Notes under the pieces: model-generated | The model's database searches: none | Told to the model about the DNA's origin: nothing | Seen by the model: the letters and a program-made list of their open reading frames with translations, nothing else | Translations under genes and position numbers: made by a program | From: Pseudofabraea citricarpa | Taxonomy: Eukaryota; Ascomycota; Leotiomycetes; Helotiales; Dermateaceae | Assembly (NCBI GenBank): GCA_029641185.1 | Contig: JAPWGK010000027.1 | Coordinates: 372,001 to 436,000 of the forward strand | Direction: 5' to 3' | DNA length: 64,000 nucleotides | Shown here: positions 1 to 10,436 of the stretch, piece after piece | Position numbering within the stretch: position 1 is the first letter of the stretch | Layout: each line of letters starts with the position of its first letter

Positions 1-157
1 CGTCTATTTGGTTGAAGCAGTTAGTAGCTGTAGCTGTGCCGGTAGAGATAAGAGGCAGAATTGAGATCGGATTTTACGTACTTGCACCATTGTTGTAGGC
101 ATCGAGCATGGCAAAAAAGGTGCCAATGACGAAAACGTAGGTATATTGGTCGAGCAT
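1..157 (-). CDS. PHO4-type sodium/phosphate permease, 5' end only (first exon, first intron)
   Basis: The minus strand from the ATG at 157-155 encodes 25 residues beginning MLDQYTYVFVIG and ending MLDAYNNGA, followed by a 78-bp intron (81..4: donor GTACGT, branch-like CTAAC, acceptor TAG). Exon 2 starts at base 3, and the split codon restores N, giving NNGAN followed by a G-starting codon, as in the GANDV motif. This is the N-terminal first membrane helix of the PHO4/PiT family (Neurospora PHO-4, yeast Pho89), plasma-membrane symporters that import inorganic phosphate with Na+, typically induced by phosphate starvation. About 95% of the gene lies outside the window. Exon 1 is 82..157. Identity rests on about 27 residues with a very specific family signature, so the family is well supported but nothing can be said of integrity. 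Its promoter is the gene-free stretch to the right. Confidence 0.85.
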
Positions 158-657
158 CTTGAAAGATTTCCAATTGGAGACTGGGAACAAGTACAAGACA
201 GCAAGGCTGGTGAGGAACGGAGAGAAAGGCAGTCAAGTGAGCGAGCCAGACCCTTTATATATCACACGGCCAGGAACATGTTCCAAGACTGCGGCAAGAG
301 CAATTTGTTCTTCTTCCATGCAATGCATCCCTCGTTCTCACATCGCCCAGTCTGATTCGCAGCAAGGGCAAAATAGCCACTTTTCTCTGGCGTTCTTGGC
401 CATGGTCGCCCCGTGGTGGTGGTGCTTTGCTCGACACTTGGCTGAGAGCTTCGAAATCTTCGACGGCGATAAGCAAAGCTGGTGGATGTTGGCAAGCACT
501 TGGCGAGACTGAAGAGGCTTTTCCTCCGCCAGATTACAGCGACTGAAGGCGACAGAACACTGAACAAGACTTTGCTCGCGGGACCAAGAGCGTTGCTTTG
601 GGATGAGGCTCTTGGCGGTTGGCGGCCGCGTCTCCCTATAAGAATCGCCAAAATCCC

Positions 658-663
658 CACGTG
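658..663. promoter_or_regulatory. CACGTG palindrome in the permease upstream region
   Basis: The hexamer CACGTG, set in CCCCACGTGGG, lies about 0.5 kb upstream of the permease ATG. CACGTG is the core site of basic-helix-loop-helix phosphate regulators (yeast Pho4, Neurospora NUC-1), and phosphate permease genes are their classical targets. Function here is inferred from position and sequence only. Confidence 0.4.
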
Positions 664-1103
664 GGTGCGAGCGACGAAGCTCACAGGAGAGTTCCCCTCA
701 CTCCACCCCTCAATGCCATGGCTTTTTGCTGTCCTCCATGGTGACAATGTGGTGACAATGCCATGGCCCCGAGAGCTGAACCCTCATCGACCTGCCAGTC
801 CTGCCTTGTCTTGCCTGTCTTGCCTGCATTGCCTGGACGTCCTGATCTCGCACGGCGTTCGCCTGCTTCTTGGGAGCGAACGATGCCCGCTCGTATTACA
901 CCATTTTTCCAACGATGATCGAGGGACATGCAATCCCTTGCCGGCTCAAGAATCTCGGCGATGGAGCGTTGCAAAAGTCTGGAAGCTGAAAAACCTTGGT
1001 GTTGGAATTTACGGATCCAGAAGAGGAGAGTTCACGAGTACGGACGGACCTGGAAGATAAACCTTGGCGCTAGAAGCGGTCCGAATTTAATCCGGGGACG
1101 GGA

Positions 1104-1109
1104 CACGTG
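1104..1109. promoter_or_regulatory. Second CACGTG palindrome in the permease upstream region
   Basis: A second CACGTG, in GACACGTGCT, lies about 0.95 kb upstream of the permease start codon. Two such sites upstream of a phosphate transporter fit NUC-1/Pho4-type control, but the distance is long for a fungal promoter and binding is not shown. Confidence 0.3.
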
Positions 1110-3570
1110 CTCCAGCGACCAGCTGCGTGGTTGGTGGCATCGTGCTACAGCATTTGACTTTCTATCGCTGCAACCATTGGGTTTCTTCTTCTTCTTTCTC
1201 ACTCCTCTTAGCCTCCTTCTATCTTTTCTCCATGCGGCATCATACCGAGAAGTTGGGCAATCATCACAAGGTGGATGATCATGTGATACTGCATGAGGCC
1301 ATGCAGAGGGCTTGATTTTGGTAGCATTTAAGCCATATCAACTTCCTGTTTGAATTATGCACCACTAAATCATCCCTTGTGCAACACAGCATTGCAATGT
1401 GGCTGATATGATCAGAATCCACCAGCCAAACTCAACTCCGCCAGACTGCGCCGTCTTGGCACTTGCTCCGTAACATTCCTAGACCTCGAACTCTAGAAGA
1501 GAAAAAGAAATGGGAAGCAGGTGTCATCTGCACAACCTCTCAGGGTCGAAAACAAAAAAAATGGCAAAAACAAAACAAGGTGGCGAATCGAGATGCACTT
1601 TCATGTGCTTGCTACTGAGACATGAGACATTTATTGAAGACAGACCTTCCCCTCGAAGCACCACCGAAGAACGCTAAAGGCTGCCAAACCCCGAAAGAGT
1701 ATCTCAGCTGATCTTGCTATTAGCTGAATGAGAAGCATCGCTTGTATCTCATCTTACTAAGAGCCCGATGGCAACTTAATATTGAAGAAGGATTGAAAAC
1801 ACTAGCTATTCATGTTCTTCACAGTTCGGTGGGTTCTGGTCAATGCTCCAGAGCTACAGATCCAACTTATATCTCTAAAAACAAGGATGGAGGATCGTCA
1901 TAAGGAGTCGGCGACTCCGAGATCTGGCCATGGATCAGCAGTACGCATGCTAAGCCTCTTTTTCGGTCTTGTCTTTCAAACCACCAATATTTCGCAACCT
2001 ATATCTAAATAATCTTAAAACGGAATGTTCCACACTTTCAATCTAAAATCCATTTAAAAATTCCATTCCAACTACAGAAGTGTTGGATGAGGCTATGCCT
2101 TCTCCACTCTAGAAATATTCGCCTACTTACTACAGAAAAGAACTAGCAAGTATTGGATAGGGGGAAGTTCCTTGGACGCGTAAAAAATAAAAAAGAGACA
2201 TACAAAAGAAAGGTGCTCTTCCTATCCAAAAGAACATCCCATCTCGCTAAGATCCATCGCTAACAGTTAACACAGTCTTAGCAATTCTCACGAAATCACT
2301 TCGCTAGTAAATCACAAGTATCCTTGTTTAACCCCTCACCACGTATTCTCCACTCTAGTATTTTCGAATATCCAATACACAGAAGAGATCTTTGATCGAA
2401 TGGAGCTTATGTTGCGGAAGATCAGTGTCAAAATAATAATACTTATAAACACGCTAGACGGAGATAAAGGAGATGGTCTAGCACAACTGAAGAATTTCAA
2501 TTTTTGCCGTCGGATCTTCCTCTAGAAAATCCATCTTTTCTTGAAAGATTCCACAGGCCCATCATACGTGTGTTATCTCGATGTACTCTTTCGAATCGTC
2601 TTGCTTTGCAAACGAGAACTCGATAGCTTCATGCTATTATGGGTAAATGACTGATGCCTTTATAACAACTTAGCTGCTGTGAGAAATCTTTCTCGCGCTT
2701 CAATGTGTCGTGATTTATCGAGTTGATATATTCCATTTTCAGGCGAGTCTTCCCATGGCAATCGCCAAGCGGCAAGACTCTCCCCACTTTAACGACATGG
2801 CTCTCGTCGAGCTCCGAGTTCACAAGCCGCTTTAGAAGTAGAAGCAGCGCTAGCATCCCTATGTTGAGATTCAAACCATCAATGAGGATTGGTTGGAAGA
2901 TGTTACTCTAATTTTGATAGATAGCTTCTTAGTTGAGACTTGGAAGATACAAGTGGGGTACTGACTGTCGCATGACCGTGGATTGCACTTTATTATTCAA
3001 TCTGGCGTCAGTTTGCCAGGCCGATGGATTTTCTTACAGTCGCGGAATGGACGTAAAAGTCAATAAAATGCATTCTTTTACTCACTTGAGGTTTCTTGAG
3101 ATATAAATTCATAAAAGATTGATGCCGGCTTGTGGTTCAAATATAGAAATTGCTTTGTATCAAGTATTACTACTAAGATCTCTCTTGTGTTACTCCCGCA
3201 GATGGTTTTAACCTGTTAAGCATCGCTCGCTTAGCAGCTGTGTTTATTTTAAGGGGTTAACCGGATAATAAACAGCCACAGTGATAGAAATATAGAGCGT
3301 TTATATGTTATATGTGGAGGTATTTTAAAATTCCAATCTTCAATTAGGAAGAATTGAAAACAAGTTGGTCGATATAGTTATGAAAACTAATAAAATGAAT
3401 CATTACAGACTTGTAGGCACTTCAGCGTTAATAGTAGGCTCTCTTAGGGTGGCAAGTTAAACTGGGTAGGTACCCATGACATTCTCCAGTGAATGAGAAT
3501 CCGACTCCTGAGAAGTCACATGGTCCACATCAATGGGTTTGCTTTCTTTGATAATCTGTCAAGCTATATT
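1110..3570. other. Intergenic, no gene recognised
   Basis: Short open frames occur on both strands, but none combines an ATG, fungal splice signals and a recognisable protein pattern. Base composition becomes more AT-rich from about 2000 onwards. No RNA gene or mobile element end was recognised. Confidence 0.6.
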
Positions 3571-3642
3571 AATCTTTCTTTATCTCTCTTTCATACAACC
3601 TCTTGTAATCTCTCTTTATCTCTCTTTCGTATAACATCTTTC
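3571..3642. repeat. 36-bp imperfect tandem duplication (two units)
   Basis: Two adjacent units start at 3571 and 3607, both built on AATCT.TCTTTATCTCTCTTTC followed by TATAACATC- or CATACAACC-like ends. The tract is pyrimidine-rich on the plus strand and lies 170-240 bp before the RNase H-fusion start codon, so it may be part of that gene's promoter or leader. Confidence 0.6.
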
Positions 3643-3809
3643 TTAAATACCACCTAATGTTCACCCAATTCGCAAGCACCTTCAATATTCTCTCAATCCT
3701 TGTCGAGACTAGCTCACGACCCGCAAATCCGTCTGATATCATCTCATTGGTTTCCGTTTGGCTGCAAAGCATATAATCGATTACAACGTCTATTTCTACA
3801 TCTGCGAGA

Positions 3810-5789
3810 ATGTCTTCCTGGGAACCGGACGACATTCTAAGCCTTGCTGGTAAATTTGTCTGCAGAAACCATCGCCAAGTTGTGTGCGATGTGTGTTGCG
3901 TAGACTACAGCTTTCTAGACGAGCAGCCCGCGCCCACAAGCGGCTCCGAGCTGACCGATGAGGTCTGTGAATTACCTGCGTACAGCGTTGAGTATCAGAC
4001 TAACAAGACACAGACCCAAAAACATGCCGGCTCGCAGGCGGAGCCAGGATCCAGCCAACTACAACACCAGAACGGAGAGGCAAGGAACGAGAGTAGACAC
4101 CAGCCTATCACTCGTTTCATCCCGGATAGCCCTATTATCACCCCACGAGCACTCTTCCCCGTATCCTACATTGAGAAGGCGTCCGGAGACTTGACTAATC
4201 GTTTCGCACATCGGTCACGGCAAAGCGAGGTACTGATTTACACTGGTGGCGCCTGTCTGGATAATGGCGCAGCAGACGCGACGGCAGGTTGCGGCTTTGT
4301 CTTTGGAGAGCCATTTACAGAGCTGGCTACATTAGAAGAGGAGACATGTTCGATATCGTTTCGACTCGAAATGCGTGGCCCGGCGAACGATGTCCAGGCG
4401 CAAACAAGCAACCGAGCAGAGTTGCGAGCCGTCATTGCCGCCTTGCAATTCCGACAGTGGAACCAAGAGGACTGCACACGTCTGGTGATTGCAACCGACT
4501 CAGATTATGTCGTTCGAGGAGCAACAGATTGGGTCGGGTCTTGGGCACAATGTGGATGGCGTACGTGGCAGCGAACAGAAGTCAAGAACCGTGACCTGTG
4601 GGAGCTGCTGCTGGCCGAGATCCGAGCATCGCAGCGGGCTGGAACGGATGTTTGTTTTTGGCGCATCCCCCGGAAATGGAATACCAAAGCCGACATAGCA
4701 GCAAAGAAGGGAGCCAGCATGCCAGCGACCATCACGTTTGGGGGGAGGACTAGGAGGGAAGGACTAGCTGTAACGAGCAGACTACTCCAACTTCCTCGGG
4801 AGATCCGTGACATGATCTTTACCAACTTGTTCGTCTCGACTAGAATTTCCTCTGGCAAGAGGTCTACCGGCCGGCTCACTGCAAAGAGAATCAAACCATG
4901 CCCCAATGCGCTCGGCATTCTTCGAACCTGCCGTCAGATCTACGATGAAGTCGGATCAACGTGGCTAAGCCACGTTCTCTTTCACTTCGAACGGGTAGAG
5001 GATCTCTTGGATAAGCTATCTCCGCTGGCTTCTACAACCCTGTCCCAGATCCGCCATATACGCACAGATGGCGAGGACCTGGTGCTTCTACCAGGTATAG
5101 GACTTGGACAAGTCAAGTATGAGGTTGCGTGGTCGCTAAAACTTTTGCCAGCACTATACTTGGATCGACTTACGGTGCTGGGATCAGAGGCTGGTTCTGT
5201 TGCCTATGACACGCTTGACGGGTTAATCAAGTATGGAAATGGGTGGAGAGAGCTACGATTTATCACGCCCAACTCCTCTATGCTCAGCTTTCCACGATAC
5301 AAGATATTACTTCCCGACCGCAACTGGCGCAAGCGTCAACCAAGAACCTGGAAAAAACTTCTACTACGGCGGGACGGCGCAAATTCGGGAGCCTCCATTA
5401 CGATCTATCGCTCGACTCGAAACAATGCGCCTGGTACCGTTTTAAATACCCGCACGCGGCAAACCTTTGAGCAGAAGAAGTCGTCAACCCAGGCCCTGAA
5501 GAATTTTGGAATCGAACAAGAACGCTGGTTGTCGTCGAGTAAGGAGCAGGGGAAAGAGTTATTAGTAATTGTAAGGCGTGGCCGCAATGCAGATATTGTG
5601 GAACAAGAGCAGCCACCGTACAGAGACTCAGAAGATATTAGGCAAATGGCAGGAGGAAAGAGTTGGGCGGAGATTCGGCGCCAGTGTATAGAAAATGGGG
5701 ATGACAATTTCTTTCCTACAGAGGACTACAATGCCGAGGTCGATACATATACTCATGTTGACGAGTATACATGGCCTGAGTTTCATTAA
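3810..5789 (+). CDS. RNase H domain fused to a 2EXR/F-box-like domain, single exon
   Basis: The protein has 659 residues and starts at ATG 3810. Order: an N-terminal Cys/His cluster (C18-x2-H21-x4-C26-x2-C29, then CVDY) that could bind zinc; a low-complexity linker to about residue 138; an RNase HI fold at about 140-300; then from about 320 the motif LLQLPREIRDMIF followed by LRTCRQIYDE, as in the 2EXR/F-box-like proteins that are numerous in fungi. In the RNase H part the acidic residues E204 (SNRAEL), D230 (ATDSDYV) and D295 (NTKADIAA) are present. The first carboxylate, normally in YTDG(S/A)C, is Gly146 (YTGGACLDNG, codon 4245-4247). RNase H cuts RNA in RNA/DNA hybrids using four acidic residues, so catalysis may be impaired. 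The 2EXR part suggests a protein-interaction role. This is probably an accessory-gene family member, and no partner is evident nearby. Confidence 0.85.
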   Translation: MSSWEPDDILSLAGKFVCRNHRQVVCDVCCVDYSFLDEQPAPTSGSELTDEVCELPAYSVEYQTNKTQTQKHAGSQAEPGSSQLQHQNGEARNESRHQPITRFIPDSPIITPRALFPVSYIEKASGDLTNRFAHRSRQSEVLIYTGGACLDNGAADATAGCGFVFGEPFTELATLEEETCSISFRLEMRGPANDVQAQTSNRAELRAVIAALQFRQWNQEDCTRLVIATDSDYVVRGATDWVGSWAQCGWRTWQRTEVKNRDLWELLLAEIRASQRAGTDVCFWRIPRKWNTKADIAAKKGASMPATITFGGRTRREGLAVTSRLLQLPREIRDMIFTNLFVSTRISSGKRSTGRLTAKRIKPCPNALGILRTCRQIYDEVGSTWLSHVLFHFERVEDLLDKLSPLASTTLSQIRHIRTDGEDLVLLPGIGLGQVKYEVAWSLKLLPALYLDRLTVLGSEAGSVAYDTLDGLIKYGNGWRELRFITPNSSMLSFPRYKILLPDRNWRKRQPRTWKKLLLRRDGANSGASITIYRSTRNNAPGTVLNTRTRQTFEQKKSSTQALKNFGIEQERWLSSSKEQGKELLVIVRRGRNADIVEQEQPPYRDSEDIRQMAGGKSWAEIRRQCIENGDDNFFPTEDYNAEVDTYTHVDEYTWPEFH

Positions 5790-6623
5790 ATTGTATTAGT
5801 AAAAATTACAACTTTAGCAATGGATACTTACAAATAACAAATATTATGTTGTCATTTAATAGCTTGTGCGTTAAAACCTGAATAAAATCTGAAGTATTTC
5901 AACAACGAGGCTTTGCAGAAAGAACAGATTTTGCACCTTGCAGTGCCAGGAGGCACGCTTGATCGAGTATCCTAGATTTCTACTTGTGATTATTAGGCTG
6001 TTAAAGTATCTGAATGATGCTTAAATTGGTATAGATTTTGGTATTCTTACCAGGGGCTAGAAATAGCGTTGATCAATAGTCCTGTCTGCGATGTCGTCCT
6101 CAATGCCCAAAGACTATAGTCAGCGCCTGTAGAGACATGAGTGTTTAGACGTTATACTATGAGTGTTGTAGATACAAGAGCAAAGGGTTATTGAATGGAA
6201 TATTCGACTTGTTCCGCAACCCCTCCTATATTGAAACTCCTTCCATACAATGACAGGTTATTTTCACGTCACCTCTCAGCATCTGGGCCTTGTTCTCGGC
6301 AAAGTCATGGTGCTTTGACTACAAAGTCGCTCTCGTGAAAGGTTGATTTCATTTGACGCTATACCACCGTTGTAAAAAAGATTTAATTTTCGCAATTTGA
6401 GATATACAAAGATATATTAGATATTGGTAAACATGCGGAGAGGAATATGGGTCTCGTAGTACTTTAGATACCAGTATACGAAGACATCAATATTCCACGA
6501 AAATAGTCCCAATCTCAACATAGTACGAATCAAATATCCAGACAGATCTCGGAAAACTCTGAATCCTCCTCCGAGATACTAGCCCTCGACTTCATGCATC
6601 AGTCGGGGGCACATAATCCTGGA
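5790..6623. other. Intergenic between convergent gene ends
   Basis: AT-rich sequence separating the 3' ends of the RNase H-fusion gene (plus) and the small gene at 6624-7033 (minus). No open frame with coding character and no repeat was recognised. Confidence 0.6.
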
Positions 6624-7033
6624 CTACTTCCCCTTTGATCGATACTGCGACGTCCCATCCTCATGGATATGAATCGTATCAATGCGCTTGTTATTCTCGT
6701 CCTTTAGACGGACGGAGACAACGTCTTTTGGGTCATCTGGATCAGTTGTAGACTTATGCGGGGCACCCCTGTATTCACATATCAATTATGGTTTCTTTGG
6801 AACAAATGATCTTTTCCCTGTTCTTACTTGATCTCAGCGTTCTTGAATCTGGAATTCTGTATATAATCAGCATTGAGACCCCGGAACCGTAATTCTGGGG
6901 TAGGGAAGATTCTCACTTCGCCTTCAACAGATTTCAACACGGTGTCGACAGGGCTTCGCCACGATTCGGGAAGATCTGAGAGTTTGGTTCGACTGACAAC
7001 GTTGTACAATCGGGCCACGGTGTTTCTGAACAT
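6624..7033 (-). CDS. Small conserved-looking protein of unknown function, two exons
   Basis: Exon 1 is 6828..7033 and exon 2 is 6624..6768, separated by a 59-bp intron with donor GTAAGA and acceptor CAG. The joined frame closes at a TAG after 116 residues. The N-terminus MFRNTVARLYNVVSRTKL is basic, hydroxylated and free of acidic residues in its first 17 positions, like a mitochondrial presequence. The C-terminal half is charged, with SVRLKDENNKRIDTIHIHED and a basic end RSKGK. No domain is recognised. Support for a real gene is the clean intron, frame closure across it and the coherent amphipathic, charged protein. A mitochondrial role is an inference from the N-terminus alone. Confidence 0.7.
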
Positions 7034-7856
7034 CTTGGAGTTATTGGGCTGACTAGATGAGATATAAGAGTATATATTGTGGGGTTGTGCGAGGATGAAA
7101 GGGAAGAGAAGTTGCTGATGCTTTTCTGCTATTTCTCAGAGGGGGGGTATATATGAAATCTGCCTAGGCTGAGCTCACAGTCGATTATTCTATATTTGGA
7201 TCGAGCACTCTGTTCTTTAACGAAGCGCCCGAATATCTGTAGGGGTCGGATTTCAAACAATTAGAACCCCAACATCGAATCTTGAGACTGGCCAATATGT
7301 CCTGTGGAGCCTTTGACCCGCTCCAGCGCTTTTAGAACCAACAGAGGGGTATTATGTCGCTGATTGTAGAATCTGCAGTCACAAATCCGCCAATGGAATC
7401 ATTTCTCCTCTGTCTTCTATTTCATATCAAAAGCCCCGGATGGTGGCTTAGCTTTTGGTGTTGGCACACTAGCAGAAATAAGGCATGTCGTGTGATGAAT
7501 TAGTCCCGTTTTTTAGGCGCTCAGGAGTGATACAGACCATGTACATGCCGTGGTAGAAGTGATCAATAGTTTTGGTGATTGATATTGGTGGAATGGGTGG
7601 CCGAAGAAGGAAAAACAGCTTAGAGGTGTAAGCGCGCGCTCCTAATAACACGACTCGTGATGTATGCTTATTTCATTGGCTGGTTTACGAAGACGCGCGC
7701 CTAGAGCTACAAGCGGCTACCAAGATCGCACGGACGCTATCCCCACAACAAGCCAAGAACAACTTGCGAACCATCCCCCCTGATGAACAATGCTAACCAG
7801 CTTCTCATCTGTCTCTCAACTCAATTTCAATTGTCCACAGGCTATTCTTCTGTATC
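7034..7856. other. Divergent intergenic region
   Basis: This stretch separates the minus-strand small gene from the plus-strand kinase, so it must hold both promoters. No specific element was recognised; the short minus-strand frame at about 7.5-7.65 kb has no coding support. Confidence 0.5.
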
Positions 7857-9348
7857 ATGTCTTCAGCTTTGAGACTCGTACAGAAACTTCTGCGCCGGGC
7901 GCCATCGCCAGCGAGACAAAATCTGGAACGACTTGCCGGATCCCATGTACTGGATAATTCATTGAAATACGAGGAGGAGAAGCTCAAGTGGTATACCCCA
8001 GAGAAATTCTATCCTGTCCATATTTGGGAAGTCTTCAACAAAAGGTATCAAGTGGTTGGCAAGCTCGGGTATGGCGCTTATTCCACCGTGTGGTTATGCC
8101 GGGATTTGGTGTATGTGCTGTTCAACATCCGAAGCTCCCAATATTAACATCCATATAGCAAACATAGCTATGTCTGTGTCAAAGTGTCAGAGGCGAACTC
8201 ACGTCAAGCAGCAAGGGAAAGGGAAGTTTACAGGCAGATAAATTCAATCACCACATCACATGCCGGATCTAAATGTGTGCGAATGCTATTAGATTCCTTT
8301 GATATTACCACAGCTACGGGCAGTCATATATGTATGGTACATAAACCTCTCGGTTTACGAATATCCGACTTCCAAGCACTCATCCCAGGAGGGAAGCTGC
8401 CACAAGATATTTTGAAGCTTACGCTGAAACATATGCTTCTTGCTCTTGAGTTTCTTCATTCGGAATGCAATTTGGCACACACTGGTAAGTTTCCCAATTG
8501 TCATCGGCACCTTCTAGGTAGCCTTGGTTATATCTTTCTTTGACGGTAAACGTTTCTGACCATTTTCCAGATATCCAAGCTAAGAACATTCTCATGGGCA
8601 TTGATGATGAGAACGTACTCACGGAGTTTGAAGAGGCGGAAGTCCGTGATCCAAGTCCATGCAAGGTCGATGGAGATCGCGTTATCTATACCTCTCGCCA
8701 ACTGCGCGTAAGGGGGAGCGCTGGTCGTCCAGTACTATGCGACTTTGGTGAGGCTCGAATTGGTGATGGGAAGTTCACCGAGGATATCCAGCCATTTCTG
8801 TACCGTGCGCCAGAAGTCATACTGCGAAAGCCATGGGATAAGAAGGTGGATATCTGGAATCTGGGAGTATTGGTAAGCATCATTTTCGCCGTCTTAAATT
8901 TCCACCTCCATTTTTCACCGCCCCTTGTGATAAAACAATTAACTCGTTTTAGATCTGGGATCTTTCTCAGAACAGACACCTGTTTGATGCGCGAGATGCC
9001 AATAATGAAACTACAAACACAGTGCACCTCGCTGAAATGGTGGCCTTGCTTGGGAGTCCACCATCGGCATTTCTAGAGGGAAGCCCAATTGCCGGTGATT
9101 ATTTCGATAAGAGTGGTAAGCTCCCTCCATGCAAAAGATTTGAATACACGAGCTATGGCTTACATACTATAGGGAACTGGATTGGCGATGCGAAAATACC
9201 CTCGAACTCGCTTGAGGAATTTGAGGAGAACCTGGAGGGGAAGGAGAAAATTCTCTTTCTTCAATTTATGCGCAAGATGTTACGATGGGTTCCAGAAGAA
9301 CGAGTGTCGGCATTTGATCTTCTAGACGATCCCTGGTTGAACTCGTAG
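7857..9348 (+). CDS. SRPK-like serine/threonine protein kinase, five exons
   Basis: Exons 7857..8110, 8159..8484, 8571..8872, 8953..9115 and 9173..9348 join in frame to 406 residues. All introns are GT-AG, 48-86 bp. Seen in order: a basic N-terminus (LVQKLLRRAPSPAR), glycine-rich loop GKLGYGAYSTVWL (69-80), ATP-binding lysine in VCVKV (K93), catalytic loop HTDIQAKN (D194), metal-binding DFG at 251-253, YRAPEVIL, and DIWNLGVL. YTPEKFYPVHIWEVF before the kinase core and HTDI rather than HRDL are typical of SRPK-family kinases, which in eukaryotes phosphorylate Arg/Ser-rich splicing factors. Fungi carry many short divergent copies of unknown substrate. The catalytic-loop lysine of DLKPEN is replaced by Gln196, with Lys two residues later, so activity is uncertain. 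The N-terminus could be a targeting sequence. Confidence 0.88.
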
Positions 9349-10436
9349 CTTATATCGAGCCAGTCTCGAGGGGTTGAGTTTGAGCTAGACTCATAGGTTG
9401 ATTGAATAACCAACAGCCCTTTCAAAACAAAGGTGAGCATGAAACATGGATGCGCAGTATTTATTTACCCCGACAAGGCACTGGCAATTTGATGTAGGCC
9501 GTTTGAACTAGCTAGCACCATCTACACTTGACTTGACGGAATCAAAAGAAAGGGAAATATTGACAATCTTTTCGGAGAGAGGATATACTATAAGGAATAA
9601 ATTGAGAATCCACAATGAGCGCTTAATGCAGCTGCACTTTTATGAAACAAAATATGTATTCATGATTGGGAGACATCAAAATTGCTATCTGCAGGCTAGA
9701 GCTTAGTTCCAACATGTTCGCGAGCCTCCTGATTGTTGAGTATTGGTTACTCTTGTGGTTTTTATTTACTTAATTATTCCCTTGTCTACCTTCTAGCTGC
9801 TTTGCATCTTTCATGAGGTGAGAACTCCTTGTAGAAAAAGTTAGGAATCCCTGCTGAGAAAGGGGAAAACACGTTTTGGATGCCTGAGGCACCTATGAGC
9901 CTCCCCAATTTGTAAATAGCCTCATTCTGTATATAGCTTTTAGAGAATATGCAACTCCTCCCGCACAACGAACGTACCCCTCTTTCTCCTGCTATTAGAT
10001 TCAAAAATAACTGCCACTCAAACCAGCCCATCAACTTTGGATACTCAATTATACACGTCCCATGAACCATTGGTAGTTTATACCGGGACAAACAAGAGGC
10101 GAAAAGATGGAGTATATACCCACTATGCAAGTCGTCTCACTCTGCGGATTGCTGTATGTTATAACGTGCTAGTAAAAACACTAATACCTAAGTTCTTTAA
10201 ACCTAGTTTGGTTTTATTTCATCAAGAGACAATCATATTAGCTTTCAGCCGGCCAGTGGGGTATACCCAGCAAAAGCACCTGTGTCACAAGTTCGGAAGT
10301 TGATGAATCAATGAGTCAGTCAGAGTTCGAATAATTTGAATTCGTAGCTTTTCAAATTTCTCGCATCATGGATGATCAGGATTTGGCATTCCTTCTTGCA
10401 AAATTCTATGATTACAGAGCGGCGCTAATGTTTCGG
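9349..10436. other. Intergenic between convergent genes
   Basis: This separates the 3' ends of the kinase (plus) and the amidase (minus). Two overlapping open frames near 9.8-10.3 kb look incidental: their proteins have no recognisable pattern and no splice context. Nothing else was seen. Confidence 0.5.

Noticed and set aside
2629..2911. Opposed frames of 60-80 codons at 2.6-2.9 kb
   Set aside because: The minus frame begins at TTG, and neither shows a protein pattern or splice sites.
9786..10303. Overlapping frames on both strands between the kinase and the amidase
   Set aside because: No coding pattern, splice context or recognisable motif.
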